NCBI GenBank assembly: GCA_033721235.1
Contig: JAWWAY010000015.1
Location: 10,352 to 74,351 of the forward strand
Source of the DNA: UBA5078 sp033721235
Lineage (GTDB): Bacteria; Pseudomonadota; Gammaproteobacteria; Pseudomonadales; Pseudohongiellaceae
Direction: 5' to 3'
DNA length: 64,000 nt
Below, piece by piece: positions 43,663 to 52,909 of the stretch. A program made the translations under genes and the position numbers. Numbering within the stretch: position 1 is the first letter of the stretch; each line of letters starts with the position of its first letter. The notes under the pieces were generated by a model. That model saw nothing but the letters and a program-made list of their open reading frames with translations. It ran no database searches and had not been told where the DNA came from.

Positions 43663-44316
43663 CTACACACTCTGACGCCCACCATATATACCACTGCGAT
43701 GGATATATTGTGCCACTACCGATGGCACCAGCTCGTCAATGTTTTCTCCAAGCTCCAGGCTTTCTCTTACCTGCGTAGAGGAGATATTGACGCAAACTGA
43801 ATCTAGCATGATGCACTGCCCGCTCGACTCCCAACGAATCTCGCGAGCAGAAGGGACTTGCCTGTGTTGCAGCTCTTTTTGTAGCTCCTGCGGCAAACTG
43901 GACGTATCGCCGCCTCGACTCATGACGGCTAGGTGCGCAAGATCAAACAACTCTCGCCACCGATGCCAGCTAGGCAGACTGCAAAATGAATCCCAACCCA
44001 AGACAAAAACAAGTGGCCGGTCAGGAGACTCCTCTCTAATGAGAGATAGAGTCTCTACAGTATACGAAACACTGTCCCGTGCCGCCTCTCGATCATCAAC
44101 AATTAGGCCTGGGTACTCCTTCACCAACAGTTCTAGCATGGCAAGTCTTTGAGCCGTATCCGCAAAAGCGCCTTGTCTATGATTCGGAATATGACAAGGC
44201 ACCAAGCGCACGTGCTCCAAGTTCAGAGATTCTAAGGCCTCGAGGGCTATCGCTAGATGCCCCTTATGGACGGGGTCAAACATCCCACCCATTATGCCAA
44301 TTGGTTTCACCTGCAT
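43663..44316 (-). CDS. nadD: Nicotinate-nucleotide adenylyltransferase
   Basis: Makes nicotinic acid adenine dinucleotide from NaMN and ATP, feeding the NadE encoded at 4.1-5.8 kb. The 217-residue protein has the nucleotidyltransferase signature IMGGMFDPVHKGHL at residue 8 and ISSTQVRESLELGENIDELV near the end (ISSTxVR motif). It lies 45 bp downstream of proA on the same strand. Confidence 0.94.
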   Translation of the reverse strand: MQVKPIGIMGGMFDPVHKGHLAIALEALESLNLEHVRLVPCHIPNHRQGAFADTAQRLAMLELLVKEYPGLIVDDREAARDSVSYTVETLSLIREESPDRPLVFVLGWDSFCSLPSWHRWRELFDLAHLAVMSRGGDTSSLPQELQKELQHRQVPSAREIRWESSGQCIMLDSVCVNISSTQVRESLELGENIDELVPSVVAQYIHRSGIYGGRQSV

Positions 44317-44361
44317 AGCAGCCAGAGCTTCCTCGCATTGAGTCGAAACACATCGCCTTCG

Positions 44362-45657
44362 CTATTGGCGAATATGTCCATCCCCAAGCACAATATATTT
44401 TTGCGAAGTCAGGCCTTCCAGCCCCACTGGCCCGCGTGCGTGAAGCTTATCTGTCGAGATTCCAATTTCGGCGCCAAGACCGTATTCAAACCCATCGGCA
44501 AATCGAGTGGAGGCGTTAATCATGACAGAGCTCGAATCCACTTCTCGCAAGAAACGCTGCGCCAGCGTGTAGTCTTCTGTCACAATCGATTCTGTATGCG
44601 CAGAGCTATAACGACGAATATGCTCCATAGCCTCATCGATATCGGCGACAATCTTCACCGCCAATATTGGGGCCAAATACTCCTCTGCCCAATCCGACTC
44701 AGTTGCCTTATTGATTCCCGCGGCCAAGCGCAGTGTCTTGTCGCAGCCACGCAATTCAACACCCGCTTCTTTGTAGGCGGCCAACAATTCAGGCAGCACT
44801 TTAGGCGCCACAGCCTCTGCAATTAAGAGCGTCTCCATCGTATTGCAAGTACCATAGCGCTGCGTCTTAGAATTGACTGCAATCTTAATCGCTTTTTCTA
44901 GATCCGCTTTGGCATCAATGTATACGTGACAATTGCCATCCAGGTGTTTGATAACAGGCACCTTAGCATCGTTGCTGATTCGGCTGATAAGCGATTTACC
45001 GCCCCGTGGAATAATAACGTCTACGTACTGAGGCATCGTAATCAGCTGCCCAACCGCGCTACGATCTGTGGTGCCGACAACCTGAACGACGTCCTCGTTC
45101 AATCCAGCCACACGCAGGCCTTCCCTAATACAGTTTGCGATGGCTTGATTGGAGTGCAAAGACTCCGATCCACCACGTAAAATTGCTGCATTCCCCGACT
45201 TAATACACAGACTAGCGGCTTCGCAGGTCACATTTGGCCTAGACTCATAAATTATGCCAATAACACCAAGCGGTACACGCATCTTACCCACCTGAATGCC
45301 TGATGGGCGAAAGCGCAAATCGGTAAGTTCACCAACAGGGTCGGGCAGGCTTGCCACCTGGCGCAGCCCCTCGATCATACCGTCAAAGCGAGCATCAGTA
45401 AGCTCTAGCCTATCAAGCATAGCGGGCTCTAAGCCTTTGCTACGACCAGCATCCAGGTCGCGTTTATTGGCCTCTAGTATTTGTGCTTTGGCTAGTTCAA
45501 TCGCTCTCGCCATTGCCAGCAATGCAGCGTTTTTCTGCTCTGTGTGAGCCTTGGCAATATCTCGTGAGGCAGCTCTAGCTCGCTCACCAAGATCTTGCAT
45601 ATACGCCTCGACCGATGTCTCAGACACAGCAGTTGCTTCCGCCGTTGTGCTCTGCAT
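44362..45657 (-). CDS. proA: Gamma-glutamyl phosphate reductase
   Basis: NADPH-dependent enzyme of proline synthesis, giving glutamate semialdehyde. The 431-residue protein has the aldehyde-dehydrogenase fold; the catalytic cysteine is Cys271 in YGTCNTMETLL. Other signatures are GVIGIIYESRPNVTCEAASL and VIIPRGGKSLI. The N-terminal 15 residues are extra compared with E. coli, so a later start is possible. proB is not adjacent. The order proA-nadD-rsfS-rlmH-mrdA-rodA matches Pseudomonas. Confidence 0.95.
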   Translation of the reverse strand: MQSTTAEATAVSETSVEAYMQDLGERARAASRDIAKAHTEQKNAALLAMARAIELAKAQILEANKRDLDAGRSKGLEPAMLDRLELTDARFDGMIEGLRQVASLPDPVGELTDLRFRPSGIQVGKMRVPLGVIGIIYESRPNVTCEAASLCIKSGNAAILRGGSESLHSNQAIANCIREGLRVAGLNEDVVQVVGTTDRSAVGQLITMPQYVDVIIPRGGKSLISRISNDAKVPVIKHLDGNCHVYIDAKADLEKAIKIAVNSKTQRYGTCNTMETLLIAEAVAPKVLPELLAAYKEAGVELRGCDKTLRLAAGINKATESDWAEEYLAPILAVKIVADIDEAMEHIRRYSSAHTESIVTEDYTLAQRFLREVDSSSVMINASTRFADGFEYGLGAEIGISTDKLHARGPVGLEGLTSQKYIVLGDGHIRQ

Positions 45658-45741
45658 AGTGATATACCTAGTCTCTCGTGGGTCAAAATCGGTGCATTAT
45701 AGCCTTTGGGCGGGTCCCTCGCCAAAGATTAACGCAAACAA

Positions 45742-46707
45742 TTAAATGTCGTTCTGTAGGCTGAGTTCAGCAGGGTAAGGCCGCATATACCAAGAATTAG
45801 AGATATACTCGTTCGGGTGCTTGCGGAAATAGTGGTTTAACAGTGTGATGGGTACAATAAGCGGCACCTGTCCGCGTAAATACTGGGCAATGGCGTCGCT
45901 TAGTTCGGCCTTATCATCGGCATCAAGATACTGTTTCAGATACCCCTGAATATGCTGTAACACATTGACCTGGTTACCTTTTGTCGCTCTTACCTTGAGA
46001 GCCTGCATGAGCTTGCTAAAGTATTGTGCACTCACCTGCTCTATATCGTCCTTCTTGGCATTTGCTACCAAGGGGCCAAGCTCACGATAGGTCTTTTGAC
46101 AATGGCTCATGAGAATCAATTTGTGACGGGCATGAAATTCAACGAGATCGGAGACAGTTATCCCCTTCTTCAACAGCTTCTTCCAGCGCGCTGTCACATA
46201 CACCCGTTGAATAAAGTTCTCGCGCAGAACGGCATCGCCCAGTCGTCCTTCTTCTTCAACCGGCAGGTCTGGGAAATTATTCATCAGGGTGGCGGCGTAA
46301 ATACCCACACCGTCGCGGCGCGGACGCGAACCGTCATATACCTTCACCCGCTCCATTCCGCAGCTAGGCGAAGACTTTTTCAATATGTATCCGCAAATAT
46401 CGGCATGCCAGTGAGACTGCTCATTAGCCGCGTCTTCTAAATCCTGTGTATAGTCCAGAGTGTCATCAACCGTGGAGACGCATCGCACATCGTCGCCAGA
46501 TGCCACTAGGCGTATGGGGCGTCGCGGAATACCAAGACCAATGGCGACCTCTGGACAAAAGCTGCGAAACTCAAAATATTGACCCAGAGTCTTCTCGATA
46601 TAGGAGTGGCGCTGGTGCTGCCCATCGAAGCGCACTTTCTCCCCCAGCAGACAACTACTGATGCCTATCAGAATTCTACTCGTTTGTTCCTCAGTCTCTA
46701 ATTCCAA
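45742..46707 (-). CDS. DUF523-DUF1722 protein, predicted tRNA thiouridine desulfidase (RudS-like)
   Basis: A 321-residue two-domain protein. The N-terminal DUF523 (TudS) domain has three cysteines at the expected places for a [4Fe-4S] cluster: Cys19 (ISSCLLGEKVRFDG), Cys51 (SFCPEVAIGLGIPR) and Cys116 (KSSPSCGMERV). The C-terminal DUF1722 domain (about 200-310) is all-helical and ends HPNEYISNSWYMRPYPAELS. TudS proteins take sulfur from thiouracil; the DUF523-DUF1722 fusion (RudS) is known in Pseudomonas to remove sulfur from 4-thiouridine in tRNA. E. coli YbgA is the free DUF1722 relative. It lies 84 bp upstream of proA, so its transcript may lead into that cluster. Confidence 0.82.
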   Translation of the reverse strand: MELETEEQTSRILIGISSCLLGEKVRFDGQHQRHSYIEKTLGQYFEFRSFCPEVAIGLGIPRRPIRLVASGDDVRCVSTVDDTLDYTQDLEDAANEQSHWHADICGYILKKSSPSCGMERVKVYDGSRPRRDGVGIYAATLMNNFPDLPVEEEGRLGDAVLRENFIQRVYVTARWKKLLKKGITVSDLVEFHARHKLILMSHCQKTYRELGPLVANAKKDDIEQVSAQYFSKLMQALKVRATKGNQVNVLQHIQGYLKQYLDADDKAELSDAIAQYLRGQVPLIVPITLLNHYFRKHPNEYISNSWYMRPYPAELSLQNDI

Positions 46708-46743
46708 AACACCCTCTCTCGTACACCGCTTAGCCGATTAGCG

Positions 46744-47283
46744 CTAGGGTGTCGCAATTGTTTCCAGTCGCTCACTTCTTTGTTCAGCCTCAGCAACAAT
46801 TTTGTCAACCTCTACCCTGAACGAAGGCGAGTAATTCATGCGGGTCTGCTTCCACGACCTGCGAATGCTAGGCGACAGCATTGTTTCCCGCCAGCGCTGC
46901 ATTCGTGGTTCAAACTCACCCTTATCAAAAAGGCCTTGCTCGAATTGATAATGGGAGTTTTCCCATTCACGCCAAACACCAGCCAAAAAATAAGCATGCA
47001 TCACTCGCTCGCCCGGCTCTAAGGGTAGCCCAAGGTTTGCCTTGGCAATCGTGTCAGCCAAGTCCATTTCCGTTGCAACCCACTCGGAGAACATCATCTG
47101 TTTCTCCGATATAGAGTCCCGCGTTTGCGAGCGCATCATGTCAGTATTCTGCCTAATCTCTAATCCAAGAAATACAATACCTAGTATTACGGCGATACTC
47201 GCCGATAGGTTCATCCAATCGACGTTTCGACGCGGTGCTGGCTGATTTTTCTCGTCTTGGCTTGTTATTTTTTCTTCTGCCAC
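46744..47283 (-). CDS. Single-helix membrane protein of unknown role
   Basis: A 179-residue protein with one membrane helix (about 26-44, SASIAVILGIVFLGLEIR) followed at once by QNTDMMRSQT. That helix-EIRQNT pattern marks a widespread uncharacterised family in marine and environmental proteobacteria. The C-terminal region is helical, tryptophan-rich (GVWREWENSHYQFEQGLFD) and probably cytoplasmic. No catalytic residues can be picked out. It is in line with the DUF523-DUF1722 gene, 36 bp upstream of it. Confidence 0.72.
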   Translation of the reverse strand: MAEEKITSQDEKNQPAPRRNVDWMNLSASIAVILGIVFLGLEIRQNTDMMRSQTRDSISEKQMMFSEWVATEMDLADTIAKANLGLPLEPGERVMHAYFLAGVWREWENSHYQFEQGLFDKGEFEPRMQRWRETMLSPSIRRSWKQTRMNYSPSFRVEVDKIVAEAEQRSERLETIATP

Positions 47284-47310
47284 TTCACTTTCACTCCCTC
47301 TACACTTCCC

Positions 47311-47622
47311 TTAGCTGCTCAGTAAATCCTGTATATTCAGTTTTCCTGTAATCATTTGCTGTTTTTGCTCTCTCCCTAAGCGCTTTACCCTGTACTCCAA
47401 TACCGAAGCCTCGGACTTACTTCCGACAGCAACAGTGTATACCAGCTCTAAGGGGCCTTTACCACGCAAATACTTTGCGCCTTTTGCCCCTCCACTTTGG
47501 TGCTCCTCAAAGCGCCTAAGCACATCCGTACTAATGCCCGTGTAGAGACTGCCATTACGACACTTCACCAGGTACAAATGCCAAAGGGCTGCTTCCTCGC
47601 TTGCCGATTTGAGGTCACTCAT
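47311..47622 (-). CDS. GIY-YIG domain protein
   Basis: A 103-residue stand-alone GIY-YIG nuclease-fold protein of the YhbQ/UPF0213 type. The signature reads WHLYLVKCRNGSLYTGIST (14-32), then the conserved arginine in VLRRFEEHQSGG and KYLRGKGPLELVYTVAVG. E. coli YhbQ is reported to act on damaged or branched DNA; the role in this organism is not shown. It overlaps the start of nothing else but shares 8 bp with the end of the upstream metallo-hydrolase gene, implying coupling. It is not a homing endonuclease: no DNA-binding tail and no intron context. Confidence 0.88.
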   Translation of the reverse strand: MSDLKSASEEAALWHLYLVKCRNGSLYTGISTDVLRRFEEHQSGGAKGAKYLRGKGPLELVYTVAVGSKSEASVLEYRVKRLGREQKQQMITGKLNIQDLLSS

Positions 47623-48502
47623 CTAGGCAATACCAATTTTCGTGAGCCAAACACGCCCAGCCCTCATCCTGCAGCTTAATTAAATGTGCCAACAAGGTCT
47701 TACTTGCCCAAACATGGAGGCGCTGCGGCACATCGTCATAGACTAGCTTGGTTAAGGCGTCCAAAGTCACTGCTCGCTCGGGGCTACCAAAAGCCTTCAA
47801 CGCATTCTTAATTTTTGACTCTCTACGCAGCCGGTGACGAACCAAGGTGTCAATAACCGTCTGGGGAGAATCCATAATGCTGCCATGCCCGGGCGCGAGA
47901 GAGCGCACGTTCAAGTCTCTGACTTTCTCAAGAGAAGCTAGGTACTGCCCCATATGCCCATAAGGCGGAAGAATAACGGGAGTGGTGCCTTCAAGAATAT
48001 GGTCTCCCGTAAACAGCATTTGCTCCTCCTCTAGGAGAAAGCAGACATGATTAGATACGTGGCCGGGCGTAAAATGGGCAGAGACATTAAAACTGCCGCA
48101 AGCGATGGATTCACCGTCCTCAAGCATGCCTGATGGCTTGAAGCTCGGATCCTGCCCGGAGCCTTCCGGGGCCTGTAGGCCTATCAGCCTCGCCCCGGTC
48201 TGCGCGCTGATCTGCGCCGCCGCTGGCGAGTGATCGCCATGGGTATGAGTGACAAAAATCCACTTCAGCTCTCGCGAACCAATATGCCTTAACAACGCAT
48301 CCACATGAGCCGGATCATTTGGCCCTGGGTCGACAAGCGCCAGCTCTTGGTTCCCTAGCAGGTAGCTATTAGTGCCAGGCCCCGTCATCATGCTGGCATT
48401 ACCCGCCAGAATTCGCTGCACACTAACCGCCCCGCTGCCAACAGGGACGGCCTCCCCCGCTATAAAATGAGACTCTTCTTCCTTCGACACAATTATCATC
48501 AC
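47615..48502 (-). CDS. Metallo-beta-lactamase-fold hydrolase (LACTB2-like)
   Basis: A 295-residue cytosolic metallohydrolase. The metal motif HxHxDH is clear as THTHGDHS (86-91), with GPGTNSYLLG and LVDPGPND ahead of it, FTPGHVSNHVCFLLEE and FTGDHIL after it, and a C-terminal winged-helix-like tail (RLHVWASKTLLAHLIKLQDE) as in LACTB2/beta-lactamase-like protein 2. Family members hydrolyse RNA or thioesters; substrate here unknown. It overlaps the GIY-YIG gene by 8 bp. Met1 or Met2 could be the start. Confidence 0.88.
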   Translation of the reverse strand: MMIIVSKEEESHFIAGEAVPVGSGAVSVQRILAGNASMMTGPGTNSYLLGNQELALVDPGPNDPAHVDALLRHIGSRELKWIFVTHTHGDHSPAAAQISAQTGARLIGLQAPEGSGQDPSFKPSGMLEDGESIACGSFNVSAHFTPGHVSNHVCFLLEEEQMLFTGDHILEGTTPVILPPYGHMGQYLASLEKVRDLNVRSLAPGHGSIMDSPQTVIDTLVRHRLRRESKIKNALKAFGSPERAVTLDALTKLVYDDVPQRLHVWASKTLLAHLIKLQDEGWACLAHENWYCLDE

Positions 48503-48778
48503 CGCTTATTGTTTCGCCTATGATAGCCCGATTGCCCAATGACGCAAAACACGGCACAAGAGCAATTTTGGCTTGCTAGAAATCGCGATCAAAAATGACG
48601 CAATACTAGCGTTTCAGGCCATTTCACGTTATAAAGTGCGCTTTTAAAAATCCACGCGCGTAGACTATTGCCCCTCTTCGTTACCCTATTTTGTTCTCGG
48701 AGCTTGGCCGGGCATTGGCTGGTAGACTTTTCACTGTCGTGACCGCGCCCCATTGACGACTGCAACATAGGTAAAACG

Positions 48779-49957
48779 ATGTACAAGATTAAAACTTTCA
48801 ACAAGATTTCCGACAAAGGACTCGTGCGTTTCCCAGGCTCTTACACGGTAGGGCCCGATGTCGCGGAAAATGAAGCTATTCTTGTACGCAGTCACAAACT
48901 ACAAGAAGAGGACGCGACTGATCGTCTCAAGGCGGTCGCACGAGCCGGTGCCGGCACCAATAACGTCCCTGTTGCCTCCTACACTGAAAAAGGCATAGTG
49001 GTTTTCAATACGCCAGGAGCCAATGCGAATGCCGTTAAGGAACTAGTCCTTTGCGGGCTGCTGCTATCATCGCGCGGCATCTTACCTGGCATTGCCTACG
49101 TTAACTCGCTTACGGATATGCAAGACAACGCAGCTATGTCAAAGCTACTTGAGGCTGAAAAAAGCCGCTTCAAGGGCACAGAGATTGCCGGCAAGACTCT
49201 CGGCATTGTCGGGCTTGGTGCTATCGGCTCCCTAGTGGCAGAGATGGCCATCGGTCTTGGCATGAATGTACTGGGCTATGACCCTGCTCTTTCCGTTGAC
49301 GCCGCATGGCGTCTGCCCAATCAGGTTCGCAAAATTGAGAACCTGAGCGCCTTGTTAGGCAACTCCGATTTCGTCACACTGCATTTGCCCGTGCTCGATG
49401 CCACACGCAATCTTATCGACTCGGAAGCCATTGCCAGCATGAAGCCGGGCCTGTGTTTGCTAAACTTCGCCCGCGATGAAATTGTAGACACTAATGCAGT
49501 GCTCAATGGTCTAGAGAGCAATCAATTACGTATGTATGTTGCAGATTTTCCATGCGCAGAGCTCATTGGACGCGACGACGTTGTATTGATGCCACACATC
49601 GGTGCCAGCACGAGAGAAGCCGAGGAAAATTGTGCGGTTATGGCAGCGGATCAATTGATCGACTTTTTAGAGAACGGCAACATCAAGAATTCAGTGAACT
49701 TCCCGAATATTGCTCTCGACAGAGCGCAAGGCGCAGAGAAAGGCACTAGATTAGCGATCAGCAACAAGAATGTTCCCAAGATGTTGGGGCAGATTCTGTC
49801 AATTCTTGCCGACCAGGACATCAACGTTGTCGACATGATTAACAAGAGTCGCAACGAAATAGCTTACAACTTGATTGATTTGGAATCGCCAGCATCTGAA
49901 GAGGCCGTAGCTCAGATCGCCGCCATTACTGATGTAATCAAGGTAAGCGTTTTATAA
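48779..49957 (+). CDS. serA: 3-phosphoglycerate dehydrogenase with ACT domain
   Basis: First enzyme of serine synthesis, oxidising 3-phosphoglycerate with NAD+. The 392-residue protein has the NAD-binding motif GIVGLGAIG (142-150), the active-site region LLNFARDEIVD, DFPCAELIG and the catalytic histidine in MPHIGASTREAEENCAVMA. The C-terminal ACT domain (about 323-392, ADQDINVVDMINKSRNEIAY) is a site for serine feedback in many SerA proteins. This is the short form, without the intervening ASB domain. It lies 72 bp upstream of serC in the same direction, forming a serine pair. Confidence 0.93.
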   Translation: MYKIKTFNKISDKGLVRFPGSYTVGPDVAENEAILVRSHKLQEEDATDRLKAVARAGAGTNNVPVASYTEKGIVVFNTPGANANAVKELVLCGLLLSSRGILPGIAYVNSLTDMQDNAAMSKLLEAEKSRFKGTEIAGKTLGIVGLGAIGSLVAEMAIGLGMNVLGYDPALSVDAAWRLPNQVRKIENLSALLGNSDFVTLHLPVLDATRNLIDSEAIASMKPGLCLLNFARDEIVDTNAVLNGLESNQLRMYVADFPCAELIGRDDVVLMPHIGASTREAEENCAVMAADQLIDFLENGNIKNSVNFPNIALDRAQGAEKGTRLAISNKNVPKMLGQILSILADQDINVVDMINKSRNEIAYNLIDLESPASEEAVAQIAAITDVIKVSVL

Positions 49958-49992
49958 GCAAGGGCTGAAGTGTTAACGCTCGCTTTTTTTTT
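49946..49992 (+). terminator. Weak hairpin with T-run between serA and serC
   Basis: AGCGTT at the end of serA (49946-49951) can pair with AACGCT (49975-49980), followed by nine Ts (49984-49992). The loop is long (23 bases) and the stem only 6 bp, so this could be a partial terminator or attenuator before serC, or chance. Confidence 0.3.
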
Positions 49993-50029
49993 GCCAAAGA
50001 TTTTAAAAACTTTTACTAGGACATAAATT

Positions 50030-51118
50030 ATGGATCGTGTATTTAATTTCGGTGCTGGCCCAGCCATGCTTCCTACCTCTGTAATGGAAAAAGCCAAAGC
50101 GGAGTTTACAAATTTTCAAGACATGGGCGCGGGCCTTATTGAAATAAGTCACCGCTCTAAAGAGTTCGAGGCCGTCCTTAATCGCACGGATGAGCTTTTC
50201 CGCGAACTATCGGGTATACCTGATAATTTTAAAATTCTGTATGTGCACGGCGGCGCACAAATGCAGTTTTCGGCAATACCTCTGAACCTGCTCGACCTTA
50301 AGTCAGCCCATAAAGCGGCCTATTTCGATTCCGGTAATTTTGCGTCTTTGGCGCGCAAAGAAGCATCGCGCTATGGCGATATCACGATTGCTGGCACAAG
50401 CGAAGCAACGAATTTCGACCGTATCCCTGAGTTTGACCTAAGCAAGATCGACCCTGAAACCTCGTATATTCATATCACCAGCAACAACACCATCTTTGGT
50501 ACGCGCTGGAACGAATTCCCAGATACTGGTGGTATTCCTCTTGTTGCCGACATGACTTCAGAGTTGCTATCTCGCGAACTGGACTACAATAAGTTTGGTG
50601 TTATTTTTGCGGGCTTACAGAAGAACCTGGGGCCAGCCGGCCTAGCATGCGTCCTTGTGCGCGAAGACCTTCTTGGCCACGCCTTACCGTTTACGCCATC
50701 ACTACTCAATTATTCTGTGTATGCAGAGAGCCATTCACTAAAGAACACTAACAATACTTTTGCCATCTATATGATGTCCTTAGTATTGGAATGGCTGAAA
50801 GAGCAAGGCGGCGTTGCCGCAATAGAGGCCATGAACGAGAAGAAAGCGAAGCTCATCTACGATGCCATCGACAGCTCAGACTTCTACATAGGCTCCGCAC
50901 ACAAAGATCACCGTTCGGTCATGAACGTGACCTTTAACTTGGCTAACCCAGATCTATCTGCGGAGTTTATTAGCGAAGCTAATAAGAAAGGCTTGTACGC
51001 GCTAAAAGGACACCGCCTTGTGGGGGGCGTTCGTGCCTCTATCTACAACGCTATGCCCATTGAGGGCTGCGAAGCTCTAGTGGCATTCATGCAAGAGTTC
51101 GAGAAGCGTCACGCCTAA
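50030..51118 (+). CDS. serC: Phosphoserine aminotransferase
   Basis: Second step of serine synthesis (3-phosphohydroxypyruvate to phosphoserine); also used in pyridoxal phosphate synthesis. The 362-residue class V aminotransferase has the PLP lysine Lys198 in GLQKNLGPAGLACV, the same residue number as in E. coli. FNFGAGPAMLP at the start, SHRSKEF, VHGGAQMQFSAIP and ITSNNTIFGTRW are family signatures. It follows serA; a strong terminator comes after it. Confidence 0.96.
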   Translation: MDRVFNFGAGPAMLPTSVMEKAKAEFTNFQDMGAGLIEISHRSKEFEAVLNRTDELFRELSGIPDNFKILYVHGGAQMQFSAIPLNLLDLKSAHKAAYFDSGNFASLARKEASRYGDITIAGTSEATNFDRIPEFDLSKIDPETSYIHITSNNTIFGTRWNEFPDTGGIPLVADMTSELLSRELDYNKFGVIFAGLQKNLGPAGLACVLVREDLLGHALPFTPSLLNYSVYAESHSLKNTNNTFAIYMMSLVLEWLKEQGGVAAIEAMNEKKAKLIYDAIDSSDFYIGSAHKDHRSVMNVTFNLANPDLSAEFISEANKKGLYALKGHRLVGGVRASIYNAMPIEGCEALVAFMQEFEKRHA

Positions 51119-51140
51119 GCCGCAAGCTAAGGGCAAAGAA

Positions 51141-51171
51141 AAGGGCAGACGCAAGTCGTGCCCTTTTTTTT
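51141..51171 (+). terminator. Intrinsic terminator after serC
   Basis: AAGGGCA-GAC with a GCAA tetraloop pairs with GTC-G-TGCCCTT (one bulge), and the stem runs into a tract of eight Ts ending at 51171. It begins 22 bp after the serC stop. This is a textbook Rho-independent terminator closing the serA-serC unit. Confidence 0.9.
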
Positions 51172-51217
51172 CGTTTCAAATAACCCTCTTTGAGCAAACG
51201 AGCGCTAAAATACGTCC

Positions 51218-52309
51218 ATGACCAAGCTGCGAAAGATAATTCATTGTGACTGTGACTGCTTCTACGCCTCGATTGAAATGAGAGACGACCCTACGCTAGT
51301 GGGTCGCCCAATTGCGGTAGGAGGCAGTCCACAAACGCGAGGCGTTGTTGCCACTTGTAACTATGAAGCGCGTGCATTCGGTATTCACTCCGCCATGCCA
51401 ATGGCAACTGCGCTGCGCCACTGCCCAGACCTTACTATCATCAGGCCCCGTATGGAGGTCTATCGTGAGGCCTCTAAGGCAGTGCAGGAAATATTTCGTT
51501 ACTACACCCCCCTCATCGAACCACTGTCGCTAGACGAAGCCTACTTGGATGTAAGCGACTCAAAAGCTTGCCAGGGTAGTGCGACCCTTATCGCTCAAGA
51601 GATTCGTAAAAGAGTGAAAGCGGAGGTGGGAATCACCATATCGGCAGGTATTGCCCCCAATAAATTCATCGCCAAAATCGCCAGTGATTGGAATAAGCCA
51701 GACGGTCAATTTGTCGTGCTACCAGAGGATGTGGATGATTTTGTTCTGCAGCTTGATGTCAAAAAACTCTTTGGTGTTGGCAAGGTAACCGCAAACAAGC
51801 TGAACAAATTGGGAATTTATAAATGCTCGGACTTGCGCGGCTTATCGCAAGAAAAACTAACCGAGAGCTTTGGTAGTTTTGGAGCAAGATTATTTCAATT
51901 ATGTCGCGGTATCGACAACAGAGAGGTATCTACCAACAGGGTTCGCAAGTCGCTTAGCGTCGAGAACACCTACTCTACGGACATTGACACTTTGACTGCT
52001 TGCCAAGAAAAGCTGCCCGAATTGCATGAGCAATTACTATCCCGCCTAAAGAAGGTAGAAGATCGCTACCGTGTCAGTAAACAAATAGTGAAATTGAAAT
52101 TTAGCGACTTCGTAACAACGACGGCAGAAGCCACGTCAAGCAATACCAACCTAGAACGGTTCAAAGAGCTAGTCCAGGATGCCTACGCTCGAGGCAATCG
52201 ATCCGTGCGCCTCATTGGCTTGGGGGTTAAGTTGGAGCCCTTAGGCGACCAGCTTCGCGAAACCAAGCTCGACAGACAATTGCGGCTAAAGCTCGATAGC
52301 CCGTCTTAG
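51218..52309 (+). CDS. dinB: DNA polymerase IV
   Basis: Y-family translesion polymerase. The 363-residue protein has catalytic metal residues in HCDCDCFYASIE (Asp11) and SLDEAYLDV (Asp106, Glu107), the helix-hairpin-helix region KLFGVGKVTANKLNKLGI, and the little-finger domain (RKSLSVENTYSTDIDTL onward). It usually belongs to the SOS response; I did not find a convincing LexA box before it. Its stop codon overlaps that of greB on the other strand (TAG at 52307-52309). Confidence 0.95.
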   Translation: MTKLRKIIHCDCDCFYASIEMRDDPTLVGRPIAVGGSPQTRGVVATCNYEARAFGIHSAMPMATALRHCPDLTIIRPRMEVYREASKAVQEIFRYYTPLIEPLSLDEAYLDVSDSKACQGSATLIAQEIRKRVKAEVGITISAGIAPNKFIAKIASDWNKPDGQFVVLPEDVDDFVLQLDVKKLFGVGKVTANKLNKLGIYKCSDLRGLSQEKLTESFGSFGARLFQLCRGIDNREVSTNRVRKSLSVENTYSTDIDTLTACQEKLPELHEQLLSRLKKVEDRYRVSKQIVKLKFSDFVTTTAEATSSNTNLERFKELVQDAYARGNRSVRLIGLGVKLEPLGDQLRETKLDRQLRLKLDSPS

Positions 52310-52779
52310 CGCTCATACTCAATGGCCGTTATATACCAAATCGTCGTCCCGGCCTCGGTTGTCACCTCGGCTTCGTCATCGACCTCTTTCTTGAGCAGCG
52401 CACGCGCCATGGGAGAGTCTACCGAGATATAATCTTTACGATTGAATATCTCATCATAGCCCACTATCCGAAATTTAAGCTGTTTTCCCTCTTCGCTCTC
52501 TACCTCGACCCAAGCACCGAAGAACACCTTACCATCTTGATCGGGGTGATACTCGACCACTTTTAGCTCTTCTAGGCACTTACGCAAGTAGCGCACCCGC
52601 CTATCTATTTCTCGAAGCCTTCTCTTATTGTACTGATAGTCTGCGTTCTCACTTCTATCTCCGAGACTGGCGGCCCAGCTCACCTTCTTAGTGACCTCAG
52701 GGCGCTCTACTCGCCACAGGGCGTCCAGCTCTTGCTTTAGGTCTGCTAGGCCTTGTTTTGTTATCAATGGGGTTTTCAC
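52306..52779 (-). CDS. greB: Transcription elongation factor GreB
   Basis: Rescues backtracked RNA polymerase by stimulating transcript cleavage. I start at GTG 52779, preceded by GAGAAG, which gives 157 residues (E. coli GreB 158) beginning MKTPLITKQGLADLKQELDA; the frame is open for 44 more codons that look non-native. The coiled-coil tip has GDRSENADYQYNKRRLREID with the acidic residues that reach the polymerase active site, and the C-terminal FKBP-like domain ends WYITAIEYER. It overlaps the dinB stop tail to tail and is divergent from the AraC-type regulator. Confidence 0.94.
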   Translation of the reverse strand: MKTPLITKQGLADLKQELDALWRVERPEVTKKVSWAASLGDRSENADYQYNKRRLREIDRRVRYLRKCLEELKVVEYHPDQDGKVFFGAWVEVESEEGKQLKFRIVGYDEIFNRKDYISVDSPMARALLKKEVDDEAEVTTEAGTTIWYITAIEYER

Positions 52780-52909
52780 ACGGCTTCTCAACAATAAGAA
52801 TAATTTTCGCCAGTACAGTGAAGACTGTACACTTTGATGGAATAGCCATACATTATAGCCTCCACTGAGAATATGCTTAAAGCCATAAACAAAGCGAAAT
52901 ACGCCCCTC

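Noticed and set aside
44257..44826. A 189-residue plus-strand gene
   Set aside because: It overlaps proA and nadD on the opposite strand, both of which have clear catalytic motifs.
47311..47622. GIY-YIG gene as a homing endonuclease or mobile intron
   Set aside because: It is a short stand-alone YhbQ-type protein coupled to a housekeeping-type hydrolase, with no intron or DNA-binding tail.
51180..51217. LexA box before dinB
   Set aside because: The short spacer has no CTG-N10-CAG palindrome that I can see.
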